A stretch of 64,000 nt of DNA from Terrabacter sp. Ter38 (GCF_024519435.1 NZ_JALJRZ010000001.1:310001-374000), one strand, 5' to 3'; shown: positions 1-9,399, numbered from the stretch's first letter. Notes: generated by a model from the letters alone, not told the origin. Translations and numbers: made by a program.

Positions 1-1
1 C

Positions 2-1666
2 CCGGCGGCCTACGTCGCCGGCGCCCTGCACGACGGCACGCTGACCTCGGCGATCGAGGACGTCGACGCTCCGGAGAACTGGCCGCGCACGCTCGTGCTG
101 TGGCGAAGCAACCTCATGGGGTCCTCGGCCAAGGGCAACGAGTACTTCCTGCGCAACCTGCTCGGCACGCACCACAACGTCCTCGGCAGCGAGAACCCTT
201 TGGCACCAAGGCCGTCCGAAGTGAAATGGCATGAGGAGGCGCCGGAGGGCAAGCTCGACCTGCTGCTCTCGGCAGACTTCCGCATGACGTCAACGACGCT
301 GCTCTCCGACATCGTCCTGCCCGCAGCGACGTGGTACGAGAAGCACGACCTCAGCTCGACCGACATGCACCCCTTCGTGCACGCCTTCACGCCCGCCATC
401 GACCCGCCGTGGGAGGCCAAGAGCGACTTCGAGCTCTTCCACCTCCTCGCCGAGAAGCTCTCGGACCTCGCGCGCAACCACCTCGGAGTCCGCAAGGACC
501 TCGTCAGCGTGCCGCTCATGCACGACACACCCGGCGAGACGGCCCAACCCGGTGGGCGCGCGGTCGACTGGCGGGCCACGGGGCACCCTGGCGTGCCGGG
601 CAGGACGATGCCGGTCTTCCAGCTCGTCGAGCGCGACTACACCGCGATCAGCGAGAAGCTCGCCACCGTGGGCCCGCTCGCCGAGAGCCTCGGCTTCACG
701 GTCAAGAACGTCACCTACCGGGTCGACGAGGAGGTGGCCCGGCTCGCCGCCAAGAACGGCGTCATGCTCGGGGGCGCCGGTGACGGCCGTCCCGCGATCG
801 ACACTGACGCGAAGATGGCCGAGGCGATCCTCACCTTCTCCGGCACGACGAACGGCCACCTCGCCGTGCAGGGCTTCCGCACCCTCGAGGAGCGGGTCGG
901 CAAGAAGCTCGCCGACCTCGCCGAGGGCTCCGAGGAGAAGCACGTCACCTTTGCCGACACGCAGAGCGCGCCGGTCGCCGTCATCACCTCGCCCGAGTGG
1001 TCGGGATCCGAGACCGGCGGGCGACGCTACGCGCCCTTCACCGTCAACATCGAGCGGCTCAAGCCCTTCCACACCCTCACCGGTCGCATGCACTTCTACC
1101 TCGACCACGACTGGATGCAGGACCTCGGCGAGGCCTTGCCCATCTACCGGCCACCCCTCGACATGCACCGCCTCTTCGGCGAGCCCAAGCTCGGGCCCGA
1201 CGGCTCGAAGCAGGTGACCGTCCGCTACCTGACGCCGCACTCGAAGTGGTCGATCCACTCGGAGTACCAGGACAACCTGCTCATGCTGTCGCTCTCGCGT
1301 GGCGGCCCGACGGTGTGGATGAGCCCGCAGGACGCCGCCTCGATCGAGGTCAAGGACAACGAGTGGGTGGAGTGCCTCAACACCAACGGGGTGCTCGTCG
1401 GCCGGGCGATCGTCAGCCCCCGGATGCCCGAGGGCGTCGTCTACGTCCACCACGCCCAGGAGCGCACCATCGACGTGCCGAAGTCGGAGGCTACCGGTCG
1501 CCGCGGCGGCATCCACAACTCGGTGACGCGGCTGCTCGTCAAGCCGACCCACCTCATCGGCGGCTACGCCCAGCTGTCCTACACGTTCAACTACCTCGGG
1601 CCGACGGGCAACCAACGCGACATGGTCTCGACGGTGCGCAGGCGCTCGCAGGAGGTGACGTACTGA
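2..1666 (+). CDS. narG: Respiratory nitrate reductase alpha subunit, 3' part
   Basis: Catalytic molybdenum subunit that reduces nitrate to nitrite on the cytoplasmic side of the membrane. Only the last 554 residues or so lie in the window; the frame is open from base 2 and the start is outside. The visible part matches the NarG C-terminal half: a WRSNLMGSSAKGNEYF stretch near the left edge, then SKWSIHSEYQDN and the tail GGYAQLSYTFNYLGPTGNQR. The N-terminal Fe-S and cofactor-binding residues are not in view. The stop overlaps the narH start by one base (TGATG), so translation is probably coupled. Identity is certain from sequence style and from the following narHJI genes. Confidence 0.96.
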   Translation, partial: PAAYVAGALHDGTLTSAIEDVDAPENWPRTLVLWRSNLMGSSAKGNEYFLRNLLGTHHNVLGSENPLAPRPSEVKWHEEAPEGKLDLLLSADFRMTSTTLLSDIVLPAATWYEKHDLSSTDMHPFVHAFTPAIDPPWEAKSDFELFHLLAEKLSDLARNHLGVRKDLVSVPLMHDTPGETAQPGGRAVDWRATGHPGVPGRTMPVFQLVERDYTAISEKLATVGPLAESLGFTVKNVTYRVDEEVARLAAKNGVMLGGAGDGRPAIDTDAKMAEAILTFSGTTNGHLAVQGFRTLEERVGKKLADLAEGSEEKHVTFADTQSAPVAVITSPEWSGSETGGRRYAPFTVNIERLKPFHTLTGRMHFYLDHDWMQDLGEALPIYRPPLDMHRLFGEPKLGPDGSKQVTVRYLTPHSKWSIHSEYQDNLLMLSLSRGGPTVWMSPQDAASIEVKDNEWVECLNTNGVLVGRAIVSPRMPEGVVYVHHAQERTIDVPKSEATGRRGGIHNSVTRLLVKPTHLIGGYAQLSYTFNYLGPTGNQRDMVSTVRRRSQEVTY

Positions 1667-3357
1667 TGCGTGTCATGGCTCAGATGGGCATGGTGATGAA
1701 CCTCGACAAGTGCATCGGGTGCCACACGTGCTCGGTCACGTGCAAGCAGGCCTGGACCAACCGCGCCGGCACGGAGTACGTCTGGTTCAACAACGTGGAG
1801 ACGCGGCCGGGACAAGGGTATCCGCGCCGCTACGAGGACCAAGAGACGTGGAAGGGCGGCTGGACGCTCACCCACCGCGGCAGCCTCAAGCTCAAGGGCG
1901 GAGGTCGGGTGCAGAAGCTGCTCGGCATCTTCGCGAGCCCCGTGCAGCCCAAGCTCGCCGACTACTACGAGCCGTGGACCTACGACTACCAGACCCTCAT
2001 CGAGGCACCGCTCGGCGACGACTTCCCTGTCGCCCGGCCGAAGTCGCTCATCACCGGCGAGAACACGAAGATCACGTGGTCGGCCAACTGGGACGACAAC
2101 CTCGGCGGCGCGAGCGAGATGGGCCACCTCGACCCGATCGTCGCCAAGCTCAACGCCTCGGTGCGGCGAGAGTCCGAGGAGAAGGTCCGCCTCGATCTCG
2201 AGAAGACCTTCATGTTCTACCTCCCCCGAATCTGCGAGCACTGCCTCAACCCCTCCTGCATGGCGTCGTGCCCCTCCGGTGCGATCTACAAGCGCGAGGA
2301 GGACGGCATCGTCCTCGTCGACCAGGACCGGTGCCGCGGCTGGCGGCAGTGCATCACCGGCTGCCCGTACAAGAAGATCTACTTCAACCACAAGAGCGGC
2401 AAGGCCGAGAAGTGCACTTTCTGCTACCCGCGTGTCGAGGTGGGCCTGCCGACGGTGTGCTCCGAGACGTGCGTCGGACGGCTGCGCTACCTCGGGCTCT
2501 TCCTCTACGACGCCGACCGGGTCACGGCCGCGGCCGCGACTCCGGAGGAGGGCGACCTCTACGAGGCCCAGCTCGACCTCCTGCTCGACCCGAGCGACCC
2601 CGCGGTCATCGCGGCGGCCCGGCGCGACGGCATACCCGACGACTGGATGGACGCGGCGCGGCGCTCGCCCGTCTACGCGCTGGCCAAGACCTACCGTGTA
2701 GCGCTGCCGCTCCACCCGGAGTACCGCACGATGCCGATGGTCTGGTACGTCCCGCCGCTCTCGCCGATCGTCGACGTGCTGTCGTCGCAGGGGCACGACG
2801 CCGAGGACCGCACCGTCCTCTTCGGCGCCATCGAGGCGCTGCGCATCCCCGTCGACTACCTCGCCGAGCTCTTCACCGCGGGGCGCACCGACATCGTCAC
2901 GGGAGTGCTGCAGAAGCTCGCGGCGATGCGGGCGTACATGCGCGACGTGTCGCTCGGGCGTGACGGTGACCCCGCGATCCCGGAGGCCGTCGGCATGAGC
3001 GAGGAGACGCTCTACGAGATGTACCGCCTCATGGCGATCGCGAAGTATGCCGACCGCTACGTCATCCCGACCGCCCACGTCGAGCGCGCCCACGAGCTCG
3101 AGGAGATCGGCTGCTCGCTCGACTTCGACGAGGGTCCGGGGATGTACGAGTCCGGACCCTTCGGCGAGGCCAGCGGCCGGCCCGCGCCGGTGGCCGTCGA
3201 GACGTTCAACGCGCTCAAGCAGCGGCAGACGTCCGACGCGGCCATGGCGACGACCGAGTCCGGCTCCCTGACCGGTCGGGTCAACCTGCTCAACTGGGAC
3301 GGCAACGGCGCTCCCCCCGGGCTCTTCCCGGGCCGCTCGGACGGGGACGCACCGTGA
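1666..3357 (+). CDS. narH: Respiratory nitrate reductase beta (Fe-S) subunit
   Basis: Electron-transfer subunit carrying electrons from the NarI hemes to NarG. The 563-residue protein has four cysteine clusters: C16/19/22/26, C190/193/198/202, C223 with W226 then C229/233, and C250/253/265/269. A Trp in place of a Cys in the third cluster (CRGW) is the NarH hallmark for its 3Fe-4S centre. The ATG at 1666 overlaps the narG stop and starts MRVMAQMGMVMNLDKC, where such proteins usually start. Its stop overlaps the narJ GTG by four bases (GTGA). The C-terminal tail after about residue 500 is low-complexity, as is common in actinobacterial NarH. Confidence 0.97.
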   Translation: MRVMAQMGMVMNLDKCIGCHTCSVTCKQAWTNRAGTEYVWFNNVETRPGQGYPRRYEDQETWKGGWTLTHRGSLKLKGGGRVQKLLGIFASPVQPKLADYYEPWTYDYQTLIEAPLGDDFPVARPKSLITGENTKITWSANWDDNLGGASEMGHLDPIVAKLNASVRRESEEKVRLDLEKTFMFYLPRICEHCLNPSCMASCPSGAIYKREEDGIVLVDQDRCRGWRQCITGCPYKKIYFNHKSGKAEKCTFCYPRVEVGLPTVCSETCVGRLRYLGLFLYDADRVTAAAATPEEGDLYEAQLDLLLDPSDPAVIAAARRDGIPDDWMDAARRSPVYALAKTYRVALPLHPEYRTMPMVWYVPPLSPIVDVLSSQGHDAEDRTVLFGAIEALRIPVDYLAELFTAGRTDIVTGVLQKLAAMRAYMRDVSLGRDGDPAIPEAVGMSEETLYEMYRLMAIAKYADRYVIPTAHVERAHELEEIGCSLDFDEGPGMYESGPFGEASGRPAPVAVETFNALKQRQTSDAAMATTESGSLTGRVNLLNWDGNGAPPGLFPGRSDGDAP

Positions 3358-4040
3358 TCGGGCTGCGCCGGCGCGCGACACCACGGGACCACCGCGTCGT
3401 GCACCTCGTGGCCGGTCGCTGCCTCGACTACCCCTCGGCCGAGCTCGTCACCACCCTCCCCTCGATGCGCGATGCCCTCGCGGAGCAAGGCGACTCGGCC
3501 GCCGCCACCGGACTGACGAGTCTCGTCGCCTACCTCGGCGGAACCGACCTGCCGGAGCTCCAGCAGGCGTACGTCGACACGTTCGACCTCAGCCGCAAGC
3601 ACGCGCTCTACCTGTCGTACTGGACCGACGGCGACACCCGCCGACGGGGGGAGGTGCTGGGACGGTTCAAGACGGCATACCGCAGCAGTGGTGCGGTCGT
3701 CGACACGCACGGGGAACTGCCCGACTACCTCCCGATGGTGCTCGAGTTCGCGGCGCGAGTCGATCCGGAGGCCGGCGTCGCGCTGCTCCAGGAGTACCGC
3801 GCAAGCCTCGAGCTGCTGCGGATCGCCCTGCAGGAGAAGAAGAGCGCGTACGCGGCCGCGGTCGTCGCCGTGTGCGCGACCCTCCCCGGCGAGTCGCCTC
3901 CCGACCGCGCCGCGGTCATGGAGATGGTCGGCCTCAGCGGGCCGCACCCGACCGAGTCGGTCGGGCTAGAGCCCTACGACCCGAGACTCCTTCCGCTGCA
4001 GACGGCCTCGTCCTTCGAACCGACCGGGGCCCGCCCGTGA
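3354..4040 (+). CDS. narJ: Nitrate reductase assembly chaperone NarJ
   Basis: A 228-residue cytoplasmic chaperone of the TorD/NarJ family, needed for cofactor insertion into NarG and for membrane docking of NarGH. The GTG start lies in a GTGA overlap with narH. The sequence has the family pattern DLSRKHALYLSYWTDGDTR followed by the ELPDYLPMVLEFAA helix, typical of NarJ. The position between narH and narI is the classical order. Its end overlaps the narI start (GTGA). No unusual residues were seen. Confidence 0.95.
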   Translation: MIGLRRRATPRDHRVVHLVAGRCLDYPSAELVTTLPSMRDALAEQGDSAAATGLTSLVAYLGGTDLPELQQAYVDTFDLSRKHALYLSYWTDGDTRRRGEVLGRFKTAYRSSGAVVDTHGELPDYLPMVLEFAARVDPEAGVALLQEYRASLELLRIALQEKKSAYAAAVVAVCATLPGESPPDRAAVMEMVGLSGPHPTESVGLEPYDPRLLPLQTASSFEPTGARP

Positions 4041-4786
4041 GCACCTTCCTCTGGGGCGTGCTGCCCTACCTCTGCATCGCGAGCCTCGTCGGCGGCACCG
4101 TCTGGCGCTACCGCTACGACAAGTTCGGGTGGACGACCCGCTCGTCGCAGCTCTACGAGTCGCGCCTGCTCCGCATCGGGTCCCCGCTCTTCCACTTCGG
4201 CATCCTGCTCGTGTTCTTCGGGCACGTCGGCGGACTCGTCATCCCCGAGTCGTGGACCGAGGCCGTCGGTGTCAGCGAGGGCCTCTACCACTTCAACGCG
4301 CTGCTCTTCGGCGGCATCGCAGGCCTCTGCACCCTCGTCGGCATCCTCATCCTCGTCTACCGCCGTCGCACGACCGGGCCGGTCTTCATGGCGACGACGA
4401 AGAACGACAAGCTGATGTACGTCCTCCTCGTCGCAGCGATCGTGCTCGGGCTCTGGACGACGCTCGTCAGCGTCGGTGCCGGCAGCGAGGCGCACAACTA
4501 CCGCGAGACGGTGTCGCCGTGGTTCCGGTCGGTCCTGCTCCTCCGGCCCGACGTCGCCGCGATGGCGGCAGCGCCCGTCCAGTTCCACATCCACGCCATC
4601 GTCGGCATGCTGCTCTTCGCCCTGTGGCCTTTCACCCGACTCGTGCATGCCTTCACGGCGCCGCTGCACTACCTCTTCCGGCCCTACATCGTCTACCGCT
4701 CGCGAGACCGCCAGGTCTCCGGAGCGAGGCAAGCCCGCCCCGGCTGGAGCGGCATCGGCACCACCGACCGCGACCGGCAGCGATGA
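4037..4786 (+). CDS. narI: Respiratory nitrate reductase gamma subunit (cytochrome b)
   Basis: Membrane subunit that oxidises quinol and passes electrons through two b hemes to NarH. The 249-residue protein has five predicted membrane segments and candidate heme-ligand histidines at 53 and 63 (FHFGILLVFFGH) and at 184/186 and 204 (FHIHAI, LVHAF). The GTG at 4037 overlaps the narJ stop. It is the last gene of the four-gene overlap chain; narK begins 102 bases later. The basic, hydrophilic tail after residue 225 should face the cytoplasm. Confidence 0.96.
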   Translation: MSTFLWGVLPYLCIASLVGGTVWRYRYDKFGWTTRSSQLYESRLLRIGSPLFHFGILLVFFGHVGGLVIPESWTEAVGVSEGLYHFNALLFGGIAGLCTLVGILILVYRRRTTGPVFMATTKNDKLMYVLLVAAIVLGLWTTLVSVGAGSEAHNYRETVSPWFRSVLLLRPDVAAMAAAPVQFHIHAIVGMLLFALWPFTRLVHAFTAPLHYLFRPYIVYRSRDRQVSGARQARPGWSGIGTTDRDRQR

Positions 4787-4888
4787 GGCGCACCTGCGGC
4801 ACCTGATGGCCAACCGTGCGACGCGGCATACGCCCGGCGGACGTCGAACGATGAGACCTGACAACGACAACGCACAGATGAGGACATC

Positions 4889-6133
4889 ATGAGCAGGACC
4901 GCACCGACCGCGCCCTCGCCGAGCGCGGACCTGAGCGGGCAGGGGAAGAACCTCGCCCTGGCGACCTGGGCCTTCGCCATCACCTTCTGGGCCTGGAACA
5001 TCATCGGCCCGCTGGGCGTGAGGTACACCGGCGAAATGGGCCTCAGCAGCAGCCAGAAGGCGCTGCTCGTCGCGACGCCCGTACTCGTCGGCGCGGTGGG
5101 CCGCATCCCGGTGGGCGCGCTGACCGACCGCTACGGCGGCCGGGTCATGTTCCCGATCCTCACACTGGTGACTGTCCCCTTCGTCCTGCTCGTGGCGCTG
5201 GCCGGCAACCTGAAGTCGTTCCCGCTGATGCTGGTCTTCGGCTTCTTCCTCGGCATCGCCGGCACGACCTTCGCCGTCGGCGTGCCCTTCGTCAACGCGT
5301 GGTACCAAGCTGACCGGCGCGGCTTCGCCACCGGCGTCTTCGGCGCCGGCATGGGCGGCACCGCCCTGTCGTCCGCCCTGACCCCGCGGATGGTGACGTG
5401 GTTCGGCTACACGATGACCCACATCATCATCGCGCTGATGCTCGTCGCGACGGCCGCCCTGTGCTGGACCGCGATGCGCAACTCCCCCGCGTGGAACCCC
5501 AACACCGATCCGGTCGTGCCGAAGTTGAAGGCGGCGATCAAGCTTCCCGTGACGTGGCAGATGTCGCTGCTCTATGCCGTGGCCTTCGGCGGCTTCGTCG
5601 CCTTCTCGACCTACCTGCCCACCCTGCTGAAGGACGTCTACTCCTTCGACCTGACCGCAGCCGGCACGCGGACGGCCGGCTTCGCGATCGCCGCCGTCAT
5701 CGCCCGTCCCATCGGTGGGTCCCTGTCCGACCGCATCGGCCCGCGCGCCGTGGTCGGCATCTCCATGGCCGGCACCGCGGTGCTCGCGGCCGTCCTGGCG
5801 TTCGAGCCGCCGCTCGAGGTGCCTGCAGGCGCGGCGTTCGTCGCCATCGCGTTCTTCCTCGGGCTCGGCACGGGCGGTGTCTTCGCGTGGGTGGCGCGCC
5901 TCGCGCCCCCGGAGCGGGTCGGCAGCGTCACGGGACTCGTCGGTGCGGCCGGCGGCCTCGGCGGTTACTTCCCGCCGCTGGTGCTCGGGGCGACCTACGG
6001 CAAGGTCTTCGACCACTACGGCTTCGGTTTGATGCTGCTCTGTCTCGTCGCAGTTGCCGCTCTGGTGTTCGCGCTCGTCGGCGTGAAGGACGCCCGCGGC
6101 AAGCAGGCTCGGACGGCGGCCGCCACGGTGTGA
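4889..6133 (+). CDS. narK: NarK-type nitrate/nitrite transporter (MFS)
   Basis: A 414-residue major facilitator with about 12 membrane segments. It belongs to the nitrate/nitrite porter family: an Arg in the second segment (GAVGRIPVGAL) and one in the eighth (IARPIGG), which bind nitrate in NarK, and the glycine-rich nitrate signatures GAGMGGTALS and GAAGGLGGYFPP. It should import nitrate or exchange nitrite for nitrate for the adjacent NarGHI. It begins about 100 bases after narI on the same strand and may be co-transcribed. The ATG at 4889 was chosen because the membrane domain follows after about 25 residues. Confidence 0.93.
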   Translation: MSRTAPTAPSPSADLSGQGKNLALATWAFAITFWAWNIIGPLGVRYTGEMGLSSSQKALLVATPVLVGAVGRIPVGALTDRYGGRVMFPILTLVTVPFVLLVALAGNLKSFPLMLVFGFFLGIAGTTFAVGVPFVNAWYQADRRGFATGVFGAGMGGTALSSALTPRMVTWFGYTMTHIIIALMLVATAALCWTAMRNSPAWNPNTDPVVPKLKAAIKLPVTWQMSLLYAVAFGGFVAFSTYLPTLLKDVYSFDLTAAGTRTAGFAIAAVIARPIGGSLSDRIGPRAVVGISMAGTAVLAAVLAFEPPLEVPAGAAFVAIAFFLGLGTGGVFAWVARLAPPERVGSVTGLVGAAGGLGGYFPPLVLGATYGKVFDHYGFGLMLLCLVAVAALVFALVGVKDARGKQARTAAATV

Positions 6134-6609
6134 GCCGGCTTGTTCGGGAGGCTCCCCAGCGAGATCGCTTCAATCCACGCCACACGCGACAGCGCACGCC
6201 AGACGCCTGGGCCGCTCTGGCCGGATGCATGGTCAGGGCCACTCCGGCGGACGTACGCGCGCTGCCAGTTGCCCTCTGGGAAGCCGAACGAGCAACAGCG
6301 GAAGTGGCAAAAACTTGTTGCCCAACCCTTTTCAGATCACCGATGCAGCTCCCAGGTTCAGCCGCCCGCAACTCTGACTGGGGCTGCAGAGGCTCGGCGC
6401 CAACAGGTTCACCACGAGCCCGAGACGCCCATCCCGCCCACTGTGGGCGGCCCACTACGGCCAGTTGGATGAAGGCAGATCGAGCCGCAAGGATGCGCGC
6501 TTAAGTCAGCGATCCGTGGGTCGGGCCAGCCGCGAAGGATCCTGCCACAGCCTGCTAATATTGCCCTATCAGCCTTTTATTACTTCCCTATCGACCCTAG
6601 GACGGATCC
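6134..6609 (+). other. Gene-free stretch after narK
   Basis: No convincing gene is seen. Short frames here have mixed composition and no family resemblance. The last 60 bases are AT-rich for this genome (around 6557-6600) and probably hold the promoter of the small secreted protein that follows. Confidence 0.5.
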
Positions 6610-6888
6610 ATGAAGAATTCTGTACTGCGCGGCCTCGCCGTCGGCGCCGTCGCCGCGCTCGCCGTCGCCACCGCCGCCGCGAACGCGCAGGCTGCCGTCT
6701 CGTGGAAGAACTGCACGAGCGTCAACAAGACCTACCCGCACGGCGTGGGCCGGACCAACGCCAGGGACCACACGTCGGGGCGAGCGGTGACAAACTTCAA
6801 GAAGAGCAACACGCTGTACGCGGCTGCGATGAGGGCCAACAAGGGCCTTGACCGCGACAAGGACGGCATCGCCTGCGAGAAGCGCTGA
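6610..6888 (+). CDS. Small secreted excalibur-domain protein
   Basis: A 92-residue exported protein. Residues 1-30 form a Sec signal peptide (basic start MKNSVLRG, Ala-rich core, Ala-X-Ala-like cleavage near NAQAA). The mature part starts with NCTSVNKTYPHGVGR and ends DRDKDGIACEK, the excalibur calcium-binding pattern (DxDxDGxxCE). The family occurs in surface proteins and next to nuclease domains; here it stands alone, so its role is unknown. The upstream 60 bases are AT-rich. It stands isolated between narK and decayed DNA. Confidence 0.88.
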   Translation: MKNSVLRGLAVGAVAALAVATAAANAQAAVSWKNCTSVNKTYPHGVGRTNARDHTSGRAVTNFKKSNTLYAAAMRANKGLDRDKDGIACEKR

Positions 6889-7049
6889 CACCACGATGAA
6901 GAGGATCGCGCTAGCCTCGCTCCTGCTCGACGCGAACGGCACCGCCAATACAGGCTTTGGTTCCGCGGCCGCTGCAGGGTGTCTAGTCCGAAAGTGAACG
7001 GTGACCGGGCACCAGGGGTATTCAAGCGCTCCGCATGGCTCGAGCGGCG

Positions 7050-7175
7050 TCAGGCCGCGGGTTCGAAGGTGACCCGGTAGCCGAGGGCTTCGAGCTGTCG
7101 GATGGGTTGCGTTTACTGGTCTCGGTGTTGATGGTGCGGGCGTAGTGCTCGTCGCTCAGGTCGTGGAACCGGGCG
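7050..7175 (-). pseudogene. Insertion-sequence transposase C-terminal remnant
   Basis: Read on the minus strand, this stretch gives FHDLSDEHYARTINTE and, after a frame change, IRQLEALGYRVTFEPAA followed by a stop. The ending resembles C-termini of insertion-sequence transposases, recalled from general familiarity. No start, catalytic domain or terminal inverted repeats remain. It is a fossil of a mobile element, family not assigned. Confidence 0.45.
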
Positions 7176-7357
7176 GCTGGGCCGCGACTACGCGATGGAC
7201 GCAGCTCGCGCCGGCATCGTCACGGACGGCAACCTGACCCTCCGCTGACCCACGGCACCGCCACCGGTCCCTGAGTGGCACCTGGCGGCGCACACCGGTC
7301 CTGAGGGCATCGTCTAGTAGCCACGAGTGGAAGGACGAGCGGAAGCCACCCACCTGT

Positions 7358-8017
7358 TCAGTCGGATGCGCGACTCCGCCTGACGCCGACGACCACTTGT
7401 GCGTCCTTGGATACCAACCACGTGAATCCTCCGTGGAGGATGGCGACGACAGCCACTCTGTCCGCGGCGCCAAGTTCTCCATCCGCTTTCGCGACAGCCA
7501 ACGCAGCGCGGATATCAACCTCGAGGGACGCATCGTCGAGGTCCCTCAGACCATGCAGTTTGGAGAACGCGGTGAGCGTCCGCGAACTGAGGAAGGCCGC
7601 TCCCGGGTTGAGGGTCGCGAGAACAACCCTGGCTGGAAGATCAGGACCCCTCTCGGGCGCTGGGCCGGTGGATTCTCTGGACTTATGACCAAATCGGGAC
7701 AGGACTCCGGCCTTGACCTGCTCCCATGTCCGTTCCTTGTGGGCTGTTGAGTAGTTCGTGATGACGGACATCGAGGGGTCCACAACGAGCTCGTACCCCT
7801 CTCGGGACAACGTCACGTAGCCGCTGCGGTGCACGTCACGCGCGCTCTTGAGGATGAAGTCCTCCAGCATCATCCGGAGCTGCTCCTCTGCCTCCACATC
7901 AGGCCCGCCGTGATGGAAGCGGAACGACTCGCGGGCTGTCAGTGACACCCGAACGTCGTCTACCTCATCAACCTCGACCGAGAGTGGAACTGACATCGTC
8001 GAGGCAACGTGGGACAT
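7358..8017 (-). CDS. Hypothetical protein, unrecognised
   Basis: A 219-residue soluble protein with no family I recognise. The ATG at 8017 was preferred over upstream candidates because the extension is rich in Cys, Pro and Arg and unlike a coding start; ATG 7996 is an alternative. The first 120 residues are acidic and mixed alpha/beta (LSVEVDEVDDVRVSL, EEQLRMMLEDFILK). The last part has an ADGELGAADR stretch loosely reminiscent of TerB-like helices, too weak to name. There is no signal peptide or membrane segment. It stands alone in the accessory region. Confidence 0.55.
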   Translation of the reverse strand: MSHVASTMSVPLSVEVDEVDDVRVSLTARESFRFHHGGPDVEAEEQLRMMLEDFILKSARDVHRSGYVTLSREGYELVVDPSMSVITNYSTAHKERTWEQVKAGVLSRFGHKSRESTGPAPERGPDLPARVVLATLNPGAAFLSSRTLTAFSKLHGLRDLDDASLEVDIRAALAVAKADGELGAADRVAVVAILHGGFTWLVSKDAQVVVGVRRSRASD

Positions 8018-8427
8018 CGTCCCGCGAGGCTTGCGATCCTTGTGTCCGTCGGGCGCCGTGGGTCTGGAGCGCGTAAACCCCGGACACTCAGGCTGGTGGC
8101 ACCAACCATCGGCGAGCCGTCCCCCGTTTGGTGCATCGTGCCCCGTCCCGCCGGAAGCGACGGCAGCGATCTGCAAAGCCGTCCCCTTGCTCCGGCGGCG
8201 GCTCCCGCGTCCCAGCGTCCATTCCTGCCCCCGGTCTCACATTCGGTGGACTGTCATCGTCCCAGACTCTGTCTGACCGAGCCGCCCGGACGCATACGTC
8301 CACCGGGGGTCACCGATCGCATGGAGCTGTACCCGCGACTCCGACCCATGGCCTTTGGGGTGCGTCTCGGCGCCGCCTGCCGGGCGACCCTACGGGCACG
8401 GTTTGAGCGCACGTGACCGTACCGATC
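8018..8427. other. Gene-free stretch
   Basis: About 400 bases between a minus-strand hypothetical gene and a plus-strand glyoxalase-fold gene. It must hold both promoters; only the TACTGT hexamer before the latter is clear. No other feature is seen. Confidence 0.4.
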
Positions 8428-8433
8428 TACTGT
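8428..8433 (+). promoter_or_regulatory. -10 hexamer, likely leaderless start
   Basis: TACTGT fits the actinobacterial TANNNT -10 pattern and lies six bases before the ATG at 8440, so transcription would begin at or next to the start codon. This also decides the start of the gene. Confidence 0.45.
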
Positions 8434-8439
8434 GGCTGG

Positions 8440-8889
8440 ATGCTCAACAACCGGTCGGCGCCGCATGCGCGGGTGACACCCGTTCTGACCGTGGCCGATG
8501 TTCGGGCGGCGGTGGCGTGGTACGCCGATGTCTTCGGGTTCGTCGAACACGTCCGGATCGGCGAGGGGCACCGCTCGCAGCTCGGGCTGCCGGACGGGCC
8601 GCCGGCCGAGCTCGTGGTGGCCGAGGTTCGGCCCGGGCGGCGAACGCCCCAAGAGGGGCGTTCTCACCAGGTCATGCTCAAGGTCGCCGACGTCGCGCGC
8701 GTGGTCGGGACAGCGACGGCTCGAGGCGCCGTCGTCGTCGACCCACCGCACGACTGGGAGTACGGCGAGCGACAGGCCACGCTCGATGACCCGTTCGGGC
8801 ACCAGTGGGTCCTCAACCAGACGATCGACGACGTCGCGCCCGAGCAGTGGGGCGGTCAGACCGTCACCCCGCGCCCTGGATCCCAGTAG
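8440..8889 (+). CDS. VOC-family (glyoxalase-fold) protein
   Basis: A 149-residue protein of the vicinal oxygen chelate superfamily. It shows the pattern TPVLTVADVRAAVAWYADVFGF at the start of the first beta-alpha-beta module and HDWEYGERQATLDDPFGHQW at the end of the second. Proteins of this shape include glyoxalases, dioxygenases and drug-binding resistance proteins; the substrate cannot be told. A GTG at 8413 is possible, but ATG 8440 has a TACTGT -10 element six bases upstream. A tail of a second VOC gene follows in the same frame after the stop. Confidence 0.8.
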   Translation: MLNNRSAPHARVTPVLTVADVRAAVAWYADVFGFVEHVRIGEGHRSQLGLPDGPPAELVVAEVRPGRRTPQEGRSHQVMLKVADVARVVGTATARGAVVVDPPHDWEYGERQATLDDPFGHQWVLNQTIDDVAPEQWGGQTVTPRPGSQ

Positions 8890-9039
8890 CCCCGGGGGCC
8901 TGGTCGCCGCCGGCCATCCCAGCCGCATGCCGCCCCCGCAGACCTCGGCCCGTACGCAGCCTTGGTCGACGATCCCGATGGCAACGTCGTCCTCCCGACG
9001 TCCGAGGAGGCGGCGCGGGTCGACAAGAACGACGCGTAG
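8890..9039 (+). pseudogene. VOC-family gene, C-terminal remnant
   Basis: Directly after the stop of the preceding VOC gene, and in the same frame, the DNA reads on to a segment LGPYAALVDDPDGNVV and stops at 9037-9039. DDPDGN is the typical last strand and metal-site region of a VOC protein. The segment has no start of its own and about 15 low-quality codons separate it from the stop. It is best read as the tail of a second, deleted VOC gene. Confidence 0.5.
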
Positions 9040-9144
9040 CATCCCACTGCGAGCGGGGAGTCTCCGATCTTGTCGAGATACTGCTGGGGTACGCCTCGAT
9101 CCACTGTCTCGGGATCTGCGGCTGGCCCGCAGCAGGGCGGGTTC

Positions 9145-9399
9145 CTACTTCCACCTGAAGTGGACGAAGACGCGGCCGAAGTTGTCGGAGTCCTTTTCGG
9201 CCCGGTGGTAAAGGCCCTTGATGTCCCTGCGGTCCAGGAAGCGCAGCACCCGCTTCTTGAGCTGACCCGAGCCCTTCCCCGGGATGATCTCAACCAGGGG
9301 CGCCTTCTTCTCGATCGCTTCGTCGATGACGGCTCGGAGCGCTCGCTCGATCTCATCGCCCCTGTTGTAGATGTCGTGCAAGTCGAGCTTGAGCCTCAC
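9145..9399 (-). CDS. Small Smr-domain protein
   Basis: An 84-residue protein made of one Smr (MutS2 C-terminal) domain. It has the LDLHDIYNRGDEIERAL opening and the central IIPGKGSGQLKKRVLRFL motif, where HGxG/GKGxG loops bind or nick nucleic acid in the family. The GTG at 9399 was chosen because GGAGG lies eight bases upstream; an upstream ATG would add a Cys-rich extension not seen in such proteins. Stand-alone Smr proteins are thought to act on branched DNA or collided ribosomes; which applies here is unknown. Confidence 0.8.
   Translation of the reverse strand: MRLKLDLHDIYNRGDEIERALRAVIDEAIEKKAPLVEIIPGKGSGQLKKRVLRFLDRRDIKGLYHRAEKDSDNFGRVFVHFRWK

Noticed and set aside
3974-6016. A 680-codon minus-strand frame across narI and narK
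   Set aside because: Antisense shadow: composition is Arg/Gly/Asp-rich and the plus-strand genes have clear families.
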